A stretch of 64,000 nt of DNA from Azospirillum brasilense (GCF_001315015.1 NZ_CP012915.1:310001-374000), one strand, 5' to 3'. Shown: positions 25,746-35,624, counted from the first letter of the stretch. A program made the numbers and translations. The notes: generated from the sequence alone by a model not told the origin.

Positions 25746-25802
25746 ACGACAGAAAAGGCAGGGCGCCGAACCGCCCTGCGGCATGTCTTGGAGGAGACGC
25801 TC

Positions 25803-26792
25803 ATGATGGGACTGCCCATAGGCAGGCTCGGCCGTGGAACGGCGGCCACCGTTGCCATGCTGACGTGTCTTGCGGGGGCCGCGCCGGCTCTCGCCGAATG
25901 GCCCGAGCGGCCGGTGACGCTGATCGTCATTGCCGGGGCCGGAGGCGGCAGCGATTACACGATGCGTCTGCTCGCCCGGGAACTCGAAGCCAAGCTCGGC
26001 CGGCCCTTCAACGTCGTGAACCAGCCTCAGGCGTCGGGCGTCGTCGGGATGACGACCTATACGACGGCCAAGCCCGACGGCTACACGCTGGGCCAGATCG
26101 CCCCGTTCGCCCAGTACAAGCTGCTGGGACAGGCCGATTTCACGTCGGCGAGCTACACCCCGATCGCCCAGTTCAACGCCGATCCCGCGGCGGTGCACGT
26201 TGCGCAGAACTCCCCGCTGAAGAGCGTGGCGGACATCGTGGCCAAGCTGAAGGCGGATCCCGGCTCGCTCCGCATCTCGTGCGGCGGCACGTGCAACGCC
26301 AGTTGGGACATTCCCTTCATTTCCCTGCTTCTCGACCAGGGCGTCGATGCCAAACGGCTCAATCTGATTCCCGCCGCCGGATCGGCAGCCGGGCTGCAGG
26401 AACTGGCTTCGGGCGGCGTCGATGTCGTCCTTTGCTCGCTTCCCGAGGTCGACGCGTTGCGCGACGCGGGCCGGGTCCGCAGCATCGCGGTGATGAGCGA
26501 GAAGCGCATCGAGGGCTACCCGGACGTCGCCACCGTCGGCGAACAGGTCGGCAAGCCGTACAGTGGAGGCACCTGGCGCGGTCTGGCCGGCCCGCCCGGC
26601 ATGGACCCCGCGCTCGTGGCGCGGATCGAATCCGCGGTGAAGGACGCGTTCGAGAGCGACCGTTTTCAGAGCGAGATGAAGGCGCGCCGGTTCGGGGCGG
26701 CCTGGCTTGGACGGACCGAGCTGAAGGCCTTCATGGAGCAGCACGAGCAGGAGACCGCACGCGCGATCAACGCCGTCGGGTACAACAAGTAA
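25803..26792 (+). CDS. Tripartite tricarboxylate transporter (Bug-type) substrate-binding protein 1
   Basis: Periplasmic receptor of a TTT transporter, 329 residues. A signal peptide ends at APALAEW, and the mature protein begins WPERPVTLIVIAGAGGGSDYT, typical of Bug proteins. In the ligand loop it reads RISCGGTCNASWDIP, with a Cys-x3-Cys pair not usual for the family but shared with the second receptor. The ATG at 25803 has GGAGGAG upstream; the earlier in-frame ATGs lie in the operator region. The ligand is probably a sugar acid or dicarboxylate handled by the flanking enzymes (inference). Confidence 0.92.
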   Translation: MMGLPIGRLGRGTAATVAMLTCLAGAAPALAEWPERPVTLIVIAGAGGGSDYTMRLLARELEAKLGRPFNVVNQPQASGVVGMTTYTTAKPDGYTLGQIAPFAQYKLLGQADFTSASYTPIAQFNADPAAVHVAQNSPLKSVADIVAKLKADPGSLRISCGGTCNASWDIPFISLLLDQGVDAKRLNLIPAAGSAAGLQELASGGVDVVLCSLPEVDALRDAGRVRSIAVMSEKRIEGYPDVATVGEQVGKPYSGGTWRGLAGPPGMDPALVARIESAVKDAFESDRFQSEMKARRFGAAWLGRTELKAFMEQHEQETARAINAVGYNK

Positions 26793-26843
26793 GATATCGA
26801 TCCGATGGCGTGCGCGCCTCGGACGGCAACGGGAGGGAAATCC

Positions 26844-27806
26844 ATGCGTATCAGCGTTCTTGCATCCGTTCTGATGGCTTTCGCCGGGCTGGCCGGCACG
26901 GCGCAAGCCGAATACCCCGAGCGTCCGGTCACCATCATCGTTCCGGCGGCGGCCGGCGGCGGCGGCGACACGACGACCCGCATCCTGGCACGGGAACTGA
27001 AAGAGATCCTTGGGCAGCCAATCACCATCGTCAACCAGGGCCAGGGCGGCGGCGTGGTCGGCCTGACGGCGATCAAGAACGCCACGCCCGACGGCTACAC
27101 CGTCGGGCTTCTCTTCCCGTATGCGGGGTACAAGGCGACGGGACAAGCCGACTTCTCGGCCAAGGACTTCACGCCGATCGCCAACTTCAACGGTGATTCC
27201 TCCTCCCTTCTGGTCGGTTCCGGGTCCCGCTTCAAGGACCTGAAGACGGCCCTGGAGGCGATCAAGGCCTCCCCGGGCACTTTCAAGGTTCATTGCAGCG
27301 GCGGCTGCGGCAGCGTGTGGGACATCCCGGTGGCCGGCATGATGCTCGACTATGGGATCGACGTCGCCGCGATCAAATGGGTGCCGGGCCAGGGCGCCGC
27401 ACCCGGCCTCATCGAACTCGCGGCGGGCGGCGTGGATTTCCAGACCGCCTCCCTTCCCGAGGCGTCCGCCCTGATGTCGGCCGGCCGCGTGCGTCCCCTG
27501 GCCGTTCTGAGCCCCGAGCCGGTGCCCGGATTCCCCGACGCGCCCACCACCAAGCAGTCCATCGGCACCGCCGTCGACGGCGGAACGTGGCGGGCCCTCG
27601 GCGGTCCGGCCGGAATGCCGGGCGACGTGGTCGCGAAGCTGGACGCCGCGGTCGCCAAGGCGACGCAGAGCCCGGCCTACAAGGACGCCATGGCGAAGGC
27701 GAACTTCGGGGTCAAGTACCTGAACGGCAAGCAGCTTGAGGAGCTGATGCTGCGGCACGAGAAGGACACCGCCCGCGTCATGGACGCCCTCGGTTACGGC
27801 AAGTGA
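26844..27806 (+). CDS. Tripartite tricarboxylate transporter (Bug-type) substrate-binding protein 2
   Basis: A second Bug receptor, 320 residues, clearly paralogous to the preceding one over its whole length (same start YPERPVTIIVPAAAGGG after the signal peptide, same end MDALGYGK versus INAVGYNK). It also has the paired cysteines, here KVHCSGGCGSVWDIP. GGGAGGG precedes the ATG. Two receptors before one TctB/TctA pair suggest either two related ligands feeding one permease or a recent tandem duplication. Confidence 0.92.
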   Translation: MRISVLASVLMAFAGLAGTAQAEYPERPVTIIVPAAAGGGGDTTTRILARELKEILGQPITIVNQGQGGGVVGLTAIKNATPDGYTVGLLFPYAGYKATGQADFSAKDFTPIANFNGDSSSLLVGSGSRFKDLKTALEAIKASPGTFKVHCSGGCGSVWDIPVAGMMLDYGIDVAAIKWVPGQGAAPGLIELAAGGVDFQTASLPEASALMSAGRVRPLAVLSPEPVPGFPDAPTTKQSIGTAVDGGTWRALGGPAGMPGDVVAKLDAAVAKATQSPAYKDAMAKANFGVKYLNGKQLEELMLRHEKDTARVMDALGYGK

Positions 27807-27861
27807 TCGGCGGGGAGCCGGCCAAACCATGCATTCCTTCTGACGGTGGAGGCTATCCGCC

Positions 27862-28347
27862 ATGAAAGTTCAAGACGTCCTCGTCGGCCTGTTCTTCATC
27901 GCGATCGGCATCCTGATGATCGAGTACGCGGCCGACCTGAAGCCGCCGCGCCACCTCAAGTTCGGCCCCGGATTCTTCCCGCTGATCATCGGCTCGGGGC
28001 TGATCCTCGTCGGAGGGATCATCGCGCTGCTCGGCCTCCGCACCTTGCGCACAGAACCCCTCTGGCACCGGCCGGAGTGGTCGCGGACCAGACGGGGCTG
28101 GGTGCGGTTCTGCTCCATTCCCGCCGCGATCGCCCTTTACGTGCTGATCGTCGATACGGCCGGCTTCCTGCTCACCGCCGTCCTGGTGATGGTCCTCGTG
28201 CTGGCCGTATCCGGCGTGCCCCTGCGCCGCGGCGTGCCGGCGGGAGCCGTCACCGCCGTCGTGCTGACGGCGATCTTCGCCTCCGTGCTCCACGTACCCC
28301 TGCCGTGGGGACCGCTTCAAAACATTTCGGGGTGGCTGCTATGGTGA
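27862..28347 (+). CDS. tctB: Tripartite tricarboxylate transporter small permease (TctB)
   Basis: A 161-residue protein with four predicted helices (about 5-22, 40-60, 85-115, 125-145) and the PRHLKFGPGFFPLIIG loop, which is the TctB signature. It starts at the ATG at 27862, 55 bases after the second receptor, and overlaps the tctA start by 7 bases (ATGGTGA). It is the small membrane subunit of the transporter. Confidence 0.9.
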   Translation: MKVQDVLVGLFFIAIGILMIEYAADLKPPRHLKFGPGFFPLIIGSGLILVGGIIALLGLRTLRTEPLWHRPEWSRTRRGWVRFCSIPAAIALYVLIVDTAGFLLTAVLVMVLVLAVSGVPLRRGVPAGAVTAVVLTAIFASVLHVPLPWGPLQNISGWLLW

Positions 28348-29843
28348 TCCTAACGGACGTTCTTGGCGTCCTGCTTGACGTCCATCTGCTGCTGGTGATC
28401 GTTGCCTCGGCCATCTACGGGTTGGTGCTGGGGGCGATCCCCGGCCTGACCGCGCTGATGGCCACGGCCCTGCTGGTGCCGGTCGTCATGTTCATGGAAC
28501 CCGTGCCGGCGATCGCGGCCATCATCACGTCCTCCGCCATGGCCATCTTTGCCGGCGACATCCCGGGTGCGCTCATGCGCATGCCGGGCACGCCGGCGTC
28601 GGCGGCCTATACCGACGACGCGTACAGCCTGACGCGCGAAGGCAAGGCCGGGCTGTCCCTCGGAGCCGGCCTGTTCTCCTCGGTTCTGGGGGGCCTGCTG
28701 AGCGCCCTGGTTCTGACCCTGGCGGCTCCGAACCTCGCCGAACTGGCGCTTCAGTTCAGCAGCGTTGAATATTTCTGGCTCGCAGTCCTGGGCCTCAGCT
28801 GCGCGACCTTCGTCGGCGGCTCGTCGCTTCTCAAGGGGGTGGCGGCCCTGCTGTTCGGGCTGGGGCTGTCGACCATCGGGATGGATCCGGTCTCCGGAAC
28901 CCCCCGCTTCACCTTCGGCGTCACCAATCTGCTCGGCGGCCTCGGCCTGATTCCGCTGCTCATCGGCGTTTTCGCGATCTCCGAGCTGCTGCGCACCGTG
29001 ACGCTTCCGCCAACCGGCGAACGGCAGGCGCGGCTGGCGGTCGGCTCGGTCAGCGCTGGCATGGGCCGCCTGATGTGGCGACACCGCCGCGAGGTCCTGC
29101 GCGGAAGCACGCTGGGAACGCTCGTCGGCGCTCTGCCGGGGGCCGGCGCGGACATCGCCGCATGGATCTCCTACGCGGTCACCCGCCGGTCGCAAAAGGG
29201 CAAGGACCCGAACGCCCTCGACCAGAAGGTCGAACGCCTCGTCTCCGCCGGCGCGGCGAACAACGCCGCCCTGGGGGGAGCCTACATCCCGGCAACCGTG
29301 TTCGGTATCCCAGGCGACGCGATCACCGCCATCGTGATCAGCGTCATGTTCCTGAAGGGCCTCAATCCCGGCCCGACCATCTTCCTCAACAACCCGACGG
29401 CGATCTACTCGATCTTCGCGATCTTCTTCGTCGCGAACCTCCTGATGATTCCGCTGGGCATCCTATGCATCCGCACCTTCGGCCTGATCCTGAAGGTGCC
29501 GAGGACCTATCTGACGCCGATCATCCTGCTCTTCTGCATCGTCGGGGCCTTTTCGGTCGAGAACACGCTGTTCGCGGTCGGAATCATCGCCATCGTCGGT
29601 CTGCTCGGCTATTTCATGGAAGCCAACGACATTCCCATGGCTCCGGCGGTGCTCGGCCTGATCCTCGGGCCTGTGATCGAGCAGACCTTCATGACGTCCA
29701 TGCTGAAGAGCGGCGGAGAGGTGTCCGTGTTCTTCGACCGTCCGCTCGCCATCGCCCTTGCGGTTGTGACCCTCGGCTCCTGGGCGCTGGCGGGCGTCCT
29801 GAAGCTTGTGGACGCAGCCAAGGCGCGCCCCGTCCTGACGTGA
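28341..29843 (+). CDS. tctA: Tripartite tricarboxylate transporter large permease (TctA)
   Basis: A 500-residue membrane protein with about twelve helices. TctA landmarks are visible: LGAIPGLTALMATALLVP near the N-terminus, GDIPGALMRMPGTPASAAYT, and the second LPGAGADIAAWISYAVTR motif in the middle. The start is taken as the ATG at 28341 inside the end of tctB; upstream in-frame sequence overlaps tctB and is not coding in this frame. It forms the transport channel for the two Bug receptors. Confidence 0.92.
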   Translation: MVILTDVLGVLLDVHLLLVIVASAIYGLVLGAIPGLTALMATALLVPVVMFMEPVPAIAAIITSSAMAIFAGDIPGALMRMPGTPASAAYTDDAYSLTREGKAGLSLGAGLFSSVLGGLLSALVLTLAAPNLAELALQFSSVEYFWLAVLGLSCATFVGGSSLLKGVAALLFGLGLSTIGMDPVSGTPRFTFGVTNLLGGLGLIPLLIGVFAISELLRTVTLPPTGERQARLAVGSVSAGMGRLMWRHRREVLRGSTLGTLVGALPGAGADIAAWISYAVTRRSQKGKDPNALDQKVERLVSAGAANNAALGGAYIPATVFGIPGDAITAIVISVMFLKGLNPGPTIFLNNPTAIYSIFAIFFVANLLMIPLGILCIRTFGLILKVPRTYLTPIILLFCIVGAFSVENTLFAVGIIAIVGLLGYFMEANDIPMAPAVLGLILGPVIEQTFMTSMLKSGGEVSVFFDRPLAIALAVVTLGSWALAGVLKLVDAAKARPVLT

Positions 29844-29937
29844 CGCATCCGCGGCCGCGCCTCATCGTGACCACGCGCGGAGGACTTCCAGGGGGCCTCT
29901 GCGCTGCGGTTCCAGCAACCCCTGACAGGAACGTGCC

Positions 29938-31539
29938 ATGACGATGACGGGCGAGATGCTGATCGGCGGCGGCGCCGTGTATGGCAAGGGCATCGCCTTC
30001 CGGGCTGTCGACCCCGCCACCGGCCGCGAGATGGAGCCGGCGTTCGGCGGTGGCGGCGACGCCGAGGTGGAGCGCGCCTGCGCTCTGGCCTGGGAGGCGT
30101 TCGACATCTTTCGTGAAACGGGCCTGGAAGCCCGTGCCCGCTTCCTGGAGGCCATCGCCCAGCGCATCCTCGACCTGGGCGACGCGCTGGTCGAGCGGGC
30201 CGTTGCCGAGAGCGGCCTGCCGCGTCCCCGTATCGAGGGCGAGCGTGGCCGGACCGTCGACCAATTGCGCCTGTTCGCCCAAGTGGTGCGGGAGGGCGGT
30301 TGGCTCGACGCCCATATCGACCGGGCGCAGCCCGAGCGCAGGCCCCTGCCGCGGCCTGACCTGCGCCAGCGCCACATCGCGCTGGGTCCCGTGGCAGTGT
30401 TCGGCGCCAGCAATTTCCCGCTGGCCTTTTCCGTGGCCGGCGGTGATACCGCGTCGGCGCTGGCCGCCGGTTGCCCGGTGGTTGTCAAGGCGCACGCCGC
30501 CCATCCCGGCACATCGGAACTGGTCGGGCGCGCCATCCAGGCTGCGGTTGCCGAGTGCCGCCTGCCGGAAGGCGTGTTCTCCATGCTGTTCGATTCCGGC
30601 CATGCGGTCGGAACCGCGCTGGTTGCCGATTGGCGCATCAAGGCTGTGGGCTTCACCGGCTCGCGCCGGGGCGGCATCGCGCTGATGAACGTCGCGGCGG
30701 CGCGGCGGGAGCCCATCCCCGTCTATGCCGAGATGAGCAGCATCAACCCGATATTCCTGCTGCCCGCCGCGTTGGAGACGCGCGCGGAGACGCTTGGCAA
30801 GGCGTTCGCCGCCTCGTTGACCATGGGCGCCGGTCAGTTCTGCACGAATCCGGGACTCGTCCTCGCGGTGGACGGTCCTGGCCTGAACCGCTTCCTGGAG
30901 GCGGCCTCGGTAGCCTTGCGGGAGAGCGCGGCGGCCACCATGCTGACACCGGGCATCCACGCCGCCTATGACGACGGCGTGCGCCGGCTGACGGCGCGTT
31001 CGGACGTGCAGACGGTTGCGCGCGGGCAGGCCTGCGTTGGGCCGAACCAGTGCCAGGCGGCGCTGTTCGCCGCCGACGCCGAGGCCTTCCTGTCCGACCC
31101 GGGGTTGCAGGAGGAGGTGTTCGGCTCCGCCTCGCTGGTGATCCGCTGCCCCGAGGTGGCGACGATGCGTGCGGTGGCTGAGCGTCTGGAGGGCCAACTC
31201 ACCGCGACCGTGCACGCCGACGACGCGGACGCCGACGAGGCCCGCCAGCTCTTCCCGACACTGGAGCGGAAGGCTGGGCGGATGCTGTTCAACGGCTGGC
31301 CGACGGGGGTCGAGGTGTGCCATGCCATCGTCCACGGCGGACCCTTTCCGGCGACCTCCGACAGCCGCACCACCTCGGTGGGGGCACTGGCGATCCGCCG
31401 CTTCCTGCGCCCCGTCTGTTACCAGGACGTTCCGGCGGCGCTGCTGCCGGAAGCGGTTCAGGATGGCAACCCACTGAACCTGTGGCGCCGTATCGATGGG
31501 GATCTCCAAAGTCCCGATGGGAAGGACGCCTCCGTGTGA
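29938..31539 (+). CDS. Aldehyde dehydrogenase, ketoglutarate-semialdehyde type
   Basis: NAD(P)-dependent aldehyde dehydrogenase, 533 residues. Catalytic residues fall at classical positions: Asn159 (GASNFPLAF), Lys184, Glu265 (YAEMSSINP) and Cys302 ([10 protein letters not shown]). The N-terminal MLIGG and the long C-terminal ending [11 protein letters not shown] are typical of the subgroup that oxidises 2-oxoglutarate semialdehyde (2,5-dioxopentanoate) to 2-oxoglutarate in sugar-acid and hydroxyproline breakdown. It is last in the transporter operon. A decayed IS630 begins just behind its stop. Confidence 0.88.
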   Translation: MTMTGEMLIGGGAVYGKGIAFRAVDPATGREMEPAFGGGGDAEVERACALAWEAFDIFRETGLEARARFLEAIAQRILDLGDALVERAVAESGLPRPRIEGERGRTVDQLRLFAQVVREGGWLDAHIDRAQPERRPLPRPDLRQRHIALGPVAVFGASNFPLAFSVAGGDTASALAAGCPVVVKAHAAHPGTSELVGRAIQAAVAECRLPEGVFSMLFDSGHAVGTALVADWRIKAVGFTGSRRGGIALMNVAAARREPIPVYAEMSSINPIFLLPAALETRAETLGKAFAASLTMGAGQFCTNPGLVLAVDGPGLNRFLEAASVALRESAAATMLTPGIHAAYDDGVRRLTARSDVQTVARGQACVGPNQCQAALFAADAEAFLSDPGLQEEVFGSASLVIRCPEVATMRAVAERLEGQLTATVHADDADADEARQLFPTLERKAGRMLFNGWPTGVEVCHAIVHGGPFPATSDSRTTSVGALAIRRFLRPVCYQDVPAALLPEAVQDGNPLNLWRRIDGDLQSPDGKDASV

Positions 31540-32128
31540 GAGCCTGCCGGCAGCGTCGAGGGTGACCTTGCCCGCGCTCCCACCAGCGGTGCGGCCATTC
31601 TGGCCGATGCGCGCTTCGCCCTGGAACCAGAGTTGGAGGCGACGCTCCGGATGCGCGGCGGCCGCGGCCTTCAGCGCTTCGCGCAACCACTTTTTTGGAA
31701 GGCGGCCTGGGCCTTGGCATCGGATTGCAGATGGCGGGGCCGCGTCTTCTGCTTCGACAGGTTCAGCCGACGCACGATGCGCGACAGGCTGGCCGGATGC
31801 AGCGTCTTGGCGAAGCGTTTGGCAATCACCTCGCACAGAATCGGCAGAGTCCATTCCACGCAGCCGTGCCGTCTCGGATCGGGGCCGGCGAGGATGATGG
31901 CCTTGAGCGTCGCCTGCTCGCCTTCGCTCAGCCATTCCGGCCGGCCGGGCAGCGGACGATCATAGAGACCGGCTACGCCTTCGGCGTTGTAGCGCACCAC
32001 CGCATCGCGCGGGGCTTGGCGGTCCATGACGGCCAGCCGCGCCGCTTCCGCCCTTTGCTCTCCCGCCGCGCCAGGGCACGCAATTCGCTGGCGCTCAAGT
32101 CTTCCCGGATCGGCAACGCCGCTGGCAT
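31540..32128 (-). pseudogene. Decayed IS630-family transposase
   Basis: Reading frames on the minus strand give, in order, MPAALPIREDLSASELRALA, then VVRYNAEGVAGLYDRPLPGR with the helix-turn-helix region, then RLQLWFQGEARIGQNGRT and, in another frame, HRWWERGQG. These are consecutive pieces of an IS630 transposase, but at least three frame changes separate them and most of the DDE domain is missing. One change lies at an A6 tract (31691-31696, minus strand), which may have been a natural frameshift site in the parent element. The remnant starts directly behind the aldehyde dehydrogenase. Confidence 0.8.
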
Positions 32129-32447
32129 TCGCTCCTCCCCATCGCGTTGGGAAATCGAATCACGGATTGCCGACCTTGGGAATCCCTTTCAGTGAGTCAG
32201 CGGCTCCGCTCGCCGGTATAACTCGGCGGCGGATTGAGCCAGCAGTCGTCATCGCGTGGTCGACCTGGAGGCGATGCCATCAGGCGCTCGCCAAAACGAG
32301 GCCCACCGACGAACAGCGCAACTACAACATTAGACCCTATGTTCGCGGCCTGAGAGGGCTGGCGGCCCGCCCTGCGACATGCCCCAATCGAGGGTTGCGC
32401 CGGACTGGCCGGCGCCGAGCCTCAGACATGGAGGGCGGGCGGGCCTG
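32129..32447. other. Non-coding stretch before the IS110 transposase
   Basis: No intact gene. Codons at about 32250-32336 (plus strand) read WSTWRRCHQALAK, which resembles the C-terminal tail of a transposase, so a second degraded element is likely. The last 100 bases are GC-rich with inverted repeats and probably belong to the left end of the IS110 element. Confidence 0.5.
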
Positions 32448-33560
32448 ATGAACGATACCATCTACGTGGGACTGGATGTCCACAAGGCGACGGTGGCGGT
32501 CGCCGTGGCGGAAGGCATGCGGGGCGGTGAGGTGCGGCAACTGGGAAGCGTCCGCCACACGCCTGAGCAAATCGCCAAGCTGGCGGAAAAGCTGGCCAAG
32601 GGTGGCCGGCGGCTGAGCTTTTGCTACGAGGCCGGTCCCTGTGGCTACGGTCTGCATCGGCAGCTGACCGACTTGGGGAACGACTGCATCGTGGTGGCGC
32701 CGTCTCTGATCCCGATGAAGGTCGGCGACCGGGTGAAAACCGATCGCCGGGATGCGGTGATGTTGGCGAAGCTGCACCGTTCCGGGGACCTCACGGCTGT
32801 TTGGGTCCCGGACAGCGCACACGAGGCGGTGCGCGACCTGATCCGGGCGCGGGCCACAGCCGTTCGGGTGCTCGGCAAGGCGCGTCAGCATCTGCAAGGC
32901 TTCCTGCTGCGGCACGGGCGTGTTTATGCTGGCAAGCGGGGCTGGACCCTGGCCTATCGGCGCTGGCTGACCACGGTGCGCTTTGATCACCCCGCCCAGC
33001 AGGTGGTGCTGCAGGATTACATCCATGCGCTCACAGACGCCGAGGCTCGGGTTGAACGCCTGGCACGGCAGATCGAGGATCTGCTGCCGCACTGGTCGAT
33101 GGCGCCAGTGGTGGAGGCGGTGCAGGCCATGCGCGGTGTCGCCTTCATCGTCGCCGTGACCGTGGTCGCCGAAGTCGGCGACTTCTCCCGCTTCGACAAT
33201 CCCCGACAGCTGATGGCCTATCTGGGCCTGGTGCCGTCCGAGCATTCCAGCGGCGCCACCGTACGACGCGGCGGCATCACCAAGGCCGGCAACGCCTTGG
33301 CCCGGCGAGCGCTCATCGAAGGCGCCTGGACCTACCGGATGCAGGCGCGGGTCAGCCGTAAATTGCACGACCGTCTCGAGAACCTGCCCCAGGCCATCCG
33401 CGACATCGCCTGGAAGGCCCAGGTCCGGCTGTGTGCCCGCTTTCGGCGGCTGGCGGCCACAGGCAAAGCCCGGGTGGTGGTGACAACCGCCATCGCTCGG
33501 GAGATGGTGGGCTTCCTGTGGGCGATTGCTCGGCAGGTGCAAGTGGCCCCGGCGGCCTGA
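32448..33560 (+). CDS. IS110-family transposase
   Basis: An apparently intact 370-residue recombinase of the IS110 type. The N-terminal RuvC-like domain starts MNDTIYVGLDVHKATVAVAV with the first acidic residue, carries the conserved VKTDRRDAVMLAKL, and the C-terminal transposase_20 domain has PRQLMAYLGLVPSEHSSG and the RRGGITKAGNALARRALIE block with the catalytic serine region. IS110 elements move as circles guided by a structured non-coding RNA from their ends; element boundaries are not obvious here because this family has no long terminal repeats. Confidence 0.9.
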   Translation: MNDTIYVGLDVHKATVAVAVAEGMRGGEVRQLGSVRHTPEQIAKLAEKLAKGGRRLSFCYEAGPCGYGLHRQLTDLGNDCIVVAPSLIPMKVGDRVKTDRRDAVMLAKLHRSGDLTAVWVPDSAHEAVRDLIRARATAVRVLGKARQHLQGFLLRHGRVYAGKRGWTLAYRRWLTTVRFDHPAQQVVLQDYIHALTDAEARVERLARQIEDLLPHWSMAPVVEAVQAMRGVAFIVAVTVVAEVGDFSRFDNPRQLMAYLGLVPSEHSSGATVRRGGITKAGNALARRALIEGAWTYRMQARVSRKLHDRLENLPQAIRDIAWKAQVRLCARFRRLAATGKARVVVTTAIAREMVGFLWAIARQVQVAPAA

Positions 33561-33840
33561 TCCAGCGCCAGCCGGTCGTACCGGTGCCCACGGCTGGAGG
33601 CGGGGCGCGGTGGGGAATCCTCGTCCTCTGTTATGAGCCGACCTCGTCGACGCTCGCCGCTTAGACCGAGGCAGCTTCAGGACGAAACCACGGTCATGCG
33701 GTACCCAACCCGCGCATGAGAGCTTGCTCAACCGTCGTCTTTGGCCCCGTCTCCTGCCGTGGGCATCCACTGAGCTTCAGCGCCTGGGCGTAGCCAGGGA
33801 CGGTGACGCATACCTGAAAGCCTTGACTGCGAACATGAGA

Positions 33841-34701
33841 GCAGGGTGCGGAAAAACGAACATATTCCGGCCTATTGCCTCCGCTGAGGCTGAAAATGCA
33901 GGTTTCAGCGGACTGATTTGGTCGGGACGGAGCGTTTTTCCTCGCTCCGAGGCTCCCGGAACCGCCGTTCAGGCGGATTGCGGGCGTGATTATGCCGCCG
34001 CTAGCAGCTTGGGCAGGCGGATCAGGTTGTAGGCGGCGGCGGTCAGGGTGAACATCCAACCGACACGGGCTGCTCCGCGATGGCGCGCCTTGCGCAAGCC
34101 GGCTCCCTTGATCCAGCCAAAGACCTCTTCGATCCGCTTGCGGACTCGCAGGCTGACGGCGTAGCCGGGATGGCGGGTGGTCCGGCCGTCGATCGCCGAG
34201 CGACGGTTGCTGGTGTTCCGGGCAACGTGACCCAGCACAGTCGCCAGGAACTTGGCCGCCACATCGCCAGCAAGCAGACGCTCGCGGTTCTTGGTGAACA
34301 CCGTCACGTCCCACACCGGCGCGTCCATGGACAGGCCGACGAACCAGCGGAACAGCAGGTTGTAATCGAGCTGCTCCATCAACTGGCGTTCCGAGCGCAC
34401 CGAGTAGAAGGCCTGGAGCAGCAGCGCCCGCAGCAGCTTCTCCGGCGGGATCGAGGGGCGCCCGATCTTGGAGTACAGCCCCTCGAAGGCTGGCGACATC
34501 ACTTCCAGCGCCTCGTCCACGATGGCCCGGATCGCTCGCAGCGGGTGGTTGGCTGGAACCCGCGCCTCGCAGCTCACGTAGCTGAACAGACCCTCGCTGC
34601 GTTCGTCCAAACCCCGCACCGTCCCCTCGTCGCTCGCGTTCTCCTCAACCGAAAAGAATCACGACCAACCGCCCGTGCACAGCCCTTTTTCCGCATCCTG
34701 C
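33841..34701 (-). mobile_element. IS5-family element, internally deleted
   Basis: Inverted ends GCAGGgTGCGGAAAAAcG (33841-33858) and the complement of GCAGGaTGCGGAAAAAgG (34684-34701) match at 16 of 18 positions and bracket an 861-bp element. The single gene inside has lost its central part. No clear target-site duplication flanks it. Confidence 0.8.
33990..34619 (-). pseudogene. IS5-family transposase with deleted catalytic core
   Basis: The 209-residue frame joins the N-terminal domain (SYVSCEARVPANHPLRAIR to VFTKNRERLLAGDVAAKF) directly to the C-terminal part (HVARNTSNRRSAIDGRTTRH to YNLIRLPKLL). The stretch that should lie between, about residues 120-250 with the first two DDE acidic residues, is missing, but the reading frame stays open. 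The last glutamate region (RIEEVFGWIK) remains. It cannot be an active transposase; the element could still move if an intact copy acts in trans on its ends. Confidence 0.88.
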
Positions 34702-35624
34702 TAGACCAGACCAAACCGGTGTCGCACGGCGCGCCCACCAGCGATGGCTGCTACGCCTTTGAACGTCGGTGGTTACGGGCATCGCCGACCAAAGTTATAT
34801 CCATCAGGTTTCGATGCTCCACTGGGGCGAGGCATCACTCGGCTTAGTCCCAGGACACCAAAATTATTTTTAGTTATTAGCCGCACCAGCAATATTTTCT
34901 TGTATTATCTTGCTCTTCCTTTAAGTTATTCATGCCACGCGCTTTTGATCGCTTTGGCAAATGCCTGCAATAGGTTCTGTCATCCATTTCGGGTGTAGGA
35001 ACCAACCTCCGCAGAGAATTTTCCTGATTACAACGTCGTCTTGGCAGTGGTGCAGAATGGGAGGGCAGGCTGAGAGCAAACTATGGAAAGGTGCCTTCGA
35101 AAGCACCACCGCTCCGAACATTCATATAATGCCAGAGCGCGTCATTCCATCAAAAGAATTTTATCTTATGATTCATTGGTATCGTAAACATCAAAAAATT
35201 CACTGTAAATCGTTTGGTTGATAAATGATTATTATTATCATGGCCTGCATACAAGGATATGCAATCCTCAGATTTTTCTCACCATTGCTGTGGTAACTTA
35301 AGCAATATTCCTTTTGTCATTGGAGGTTTTGGCAATAAAGATCATCGTTGCCAAAATCAATGATGCGCCAATAGCAAAACGCATTGGCGTCGCTTGGGGC
35401 GTTTGCCGACTTCTGCCACCTGGAAAGGGTGATGGTTCGCACGATCACCGGATTATGGGGGCAGCCCCCAGGGACGGAGCCGGGCCGTGTCCTGCGGTGT
35501 GGTGGAGGACCTGTGAGGACGCGGCCCGCCGAAGCTGGCGTAGGCGGGCCGATTTTCCACAGCGGGACCGGCCATCGTGGTTCTCCGGTGGAGTCTGGTC
35601 ACCACGACCCGACCGAGGGAGGCC
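34702..35624. other. AT-rich gene-poor stretch
   Basis: From about 34780 to 35340 the base composition is clearly more AT-rich than the rest of the window, with runs such as TGATTATTATTATCATGG at 35225-35242. No gene is supported; an 86-codon frame at 34961-35221 has no ribosome-binding site or recognisable motif. From about 35390 the sequence returns to high GC and is probably the left end of the IS256 remnant that follows. Confidence 0.6.

Noticed and set aside
29689..31935. 748-codon minus-strand frame
   Set aside because: Mostly antisense of the aldehyde dehydrogenase; only its first part belongs to the decayed IS630, which is annotated separately.
32330..33840. Guide (bridge) RNA of the IS110 element
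   Set aside because: Both flanks are GC-rich and could fold, but the element ends are not defined and no loop complementary to the flanks could be shown by eye.
34961..35221. 86-codon frame in the AT-rich stretch
   Set aside because: No ribosome-binding site, no motif, and composition typical of non-coding DNA.
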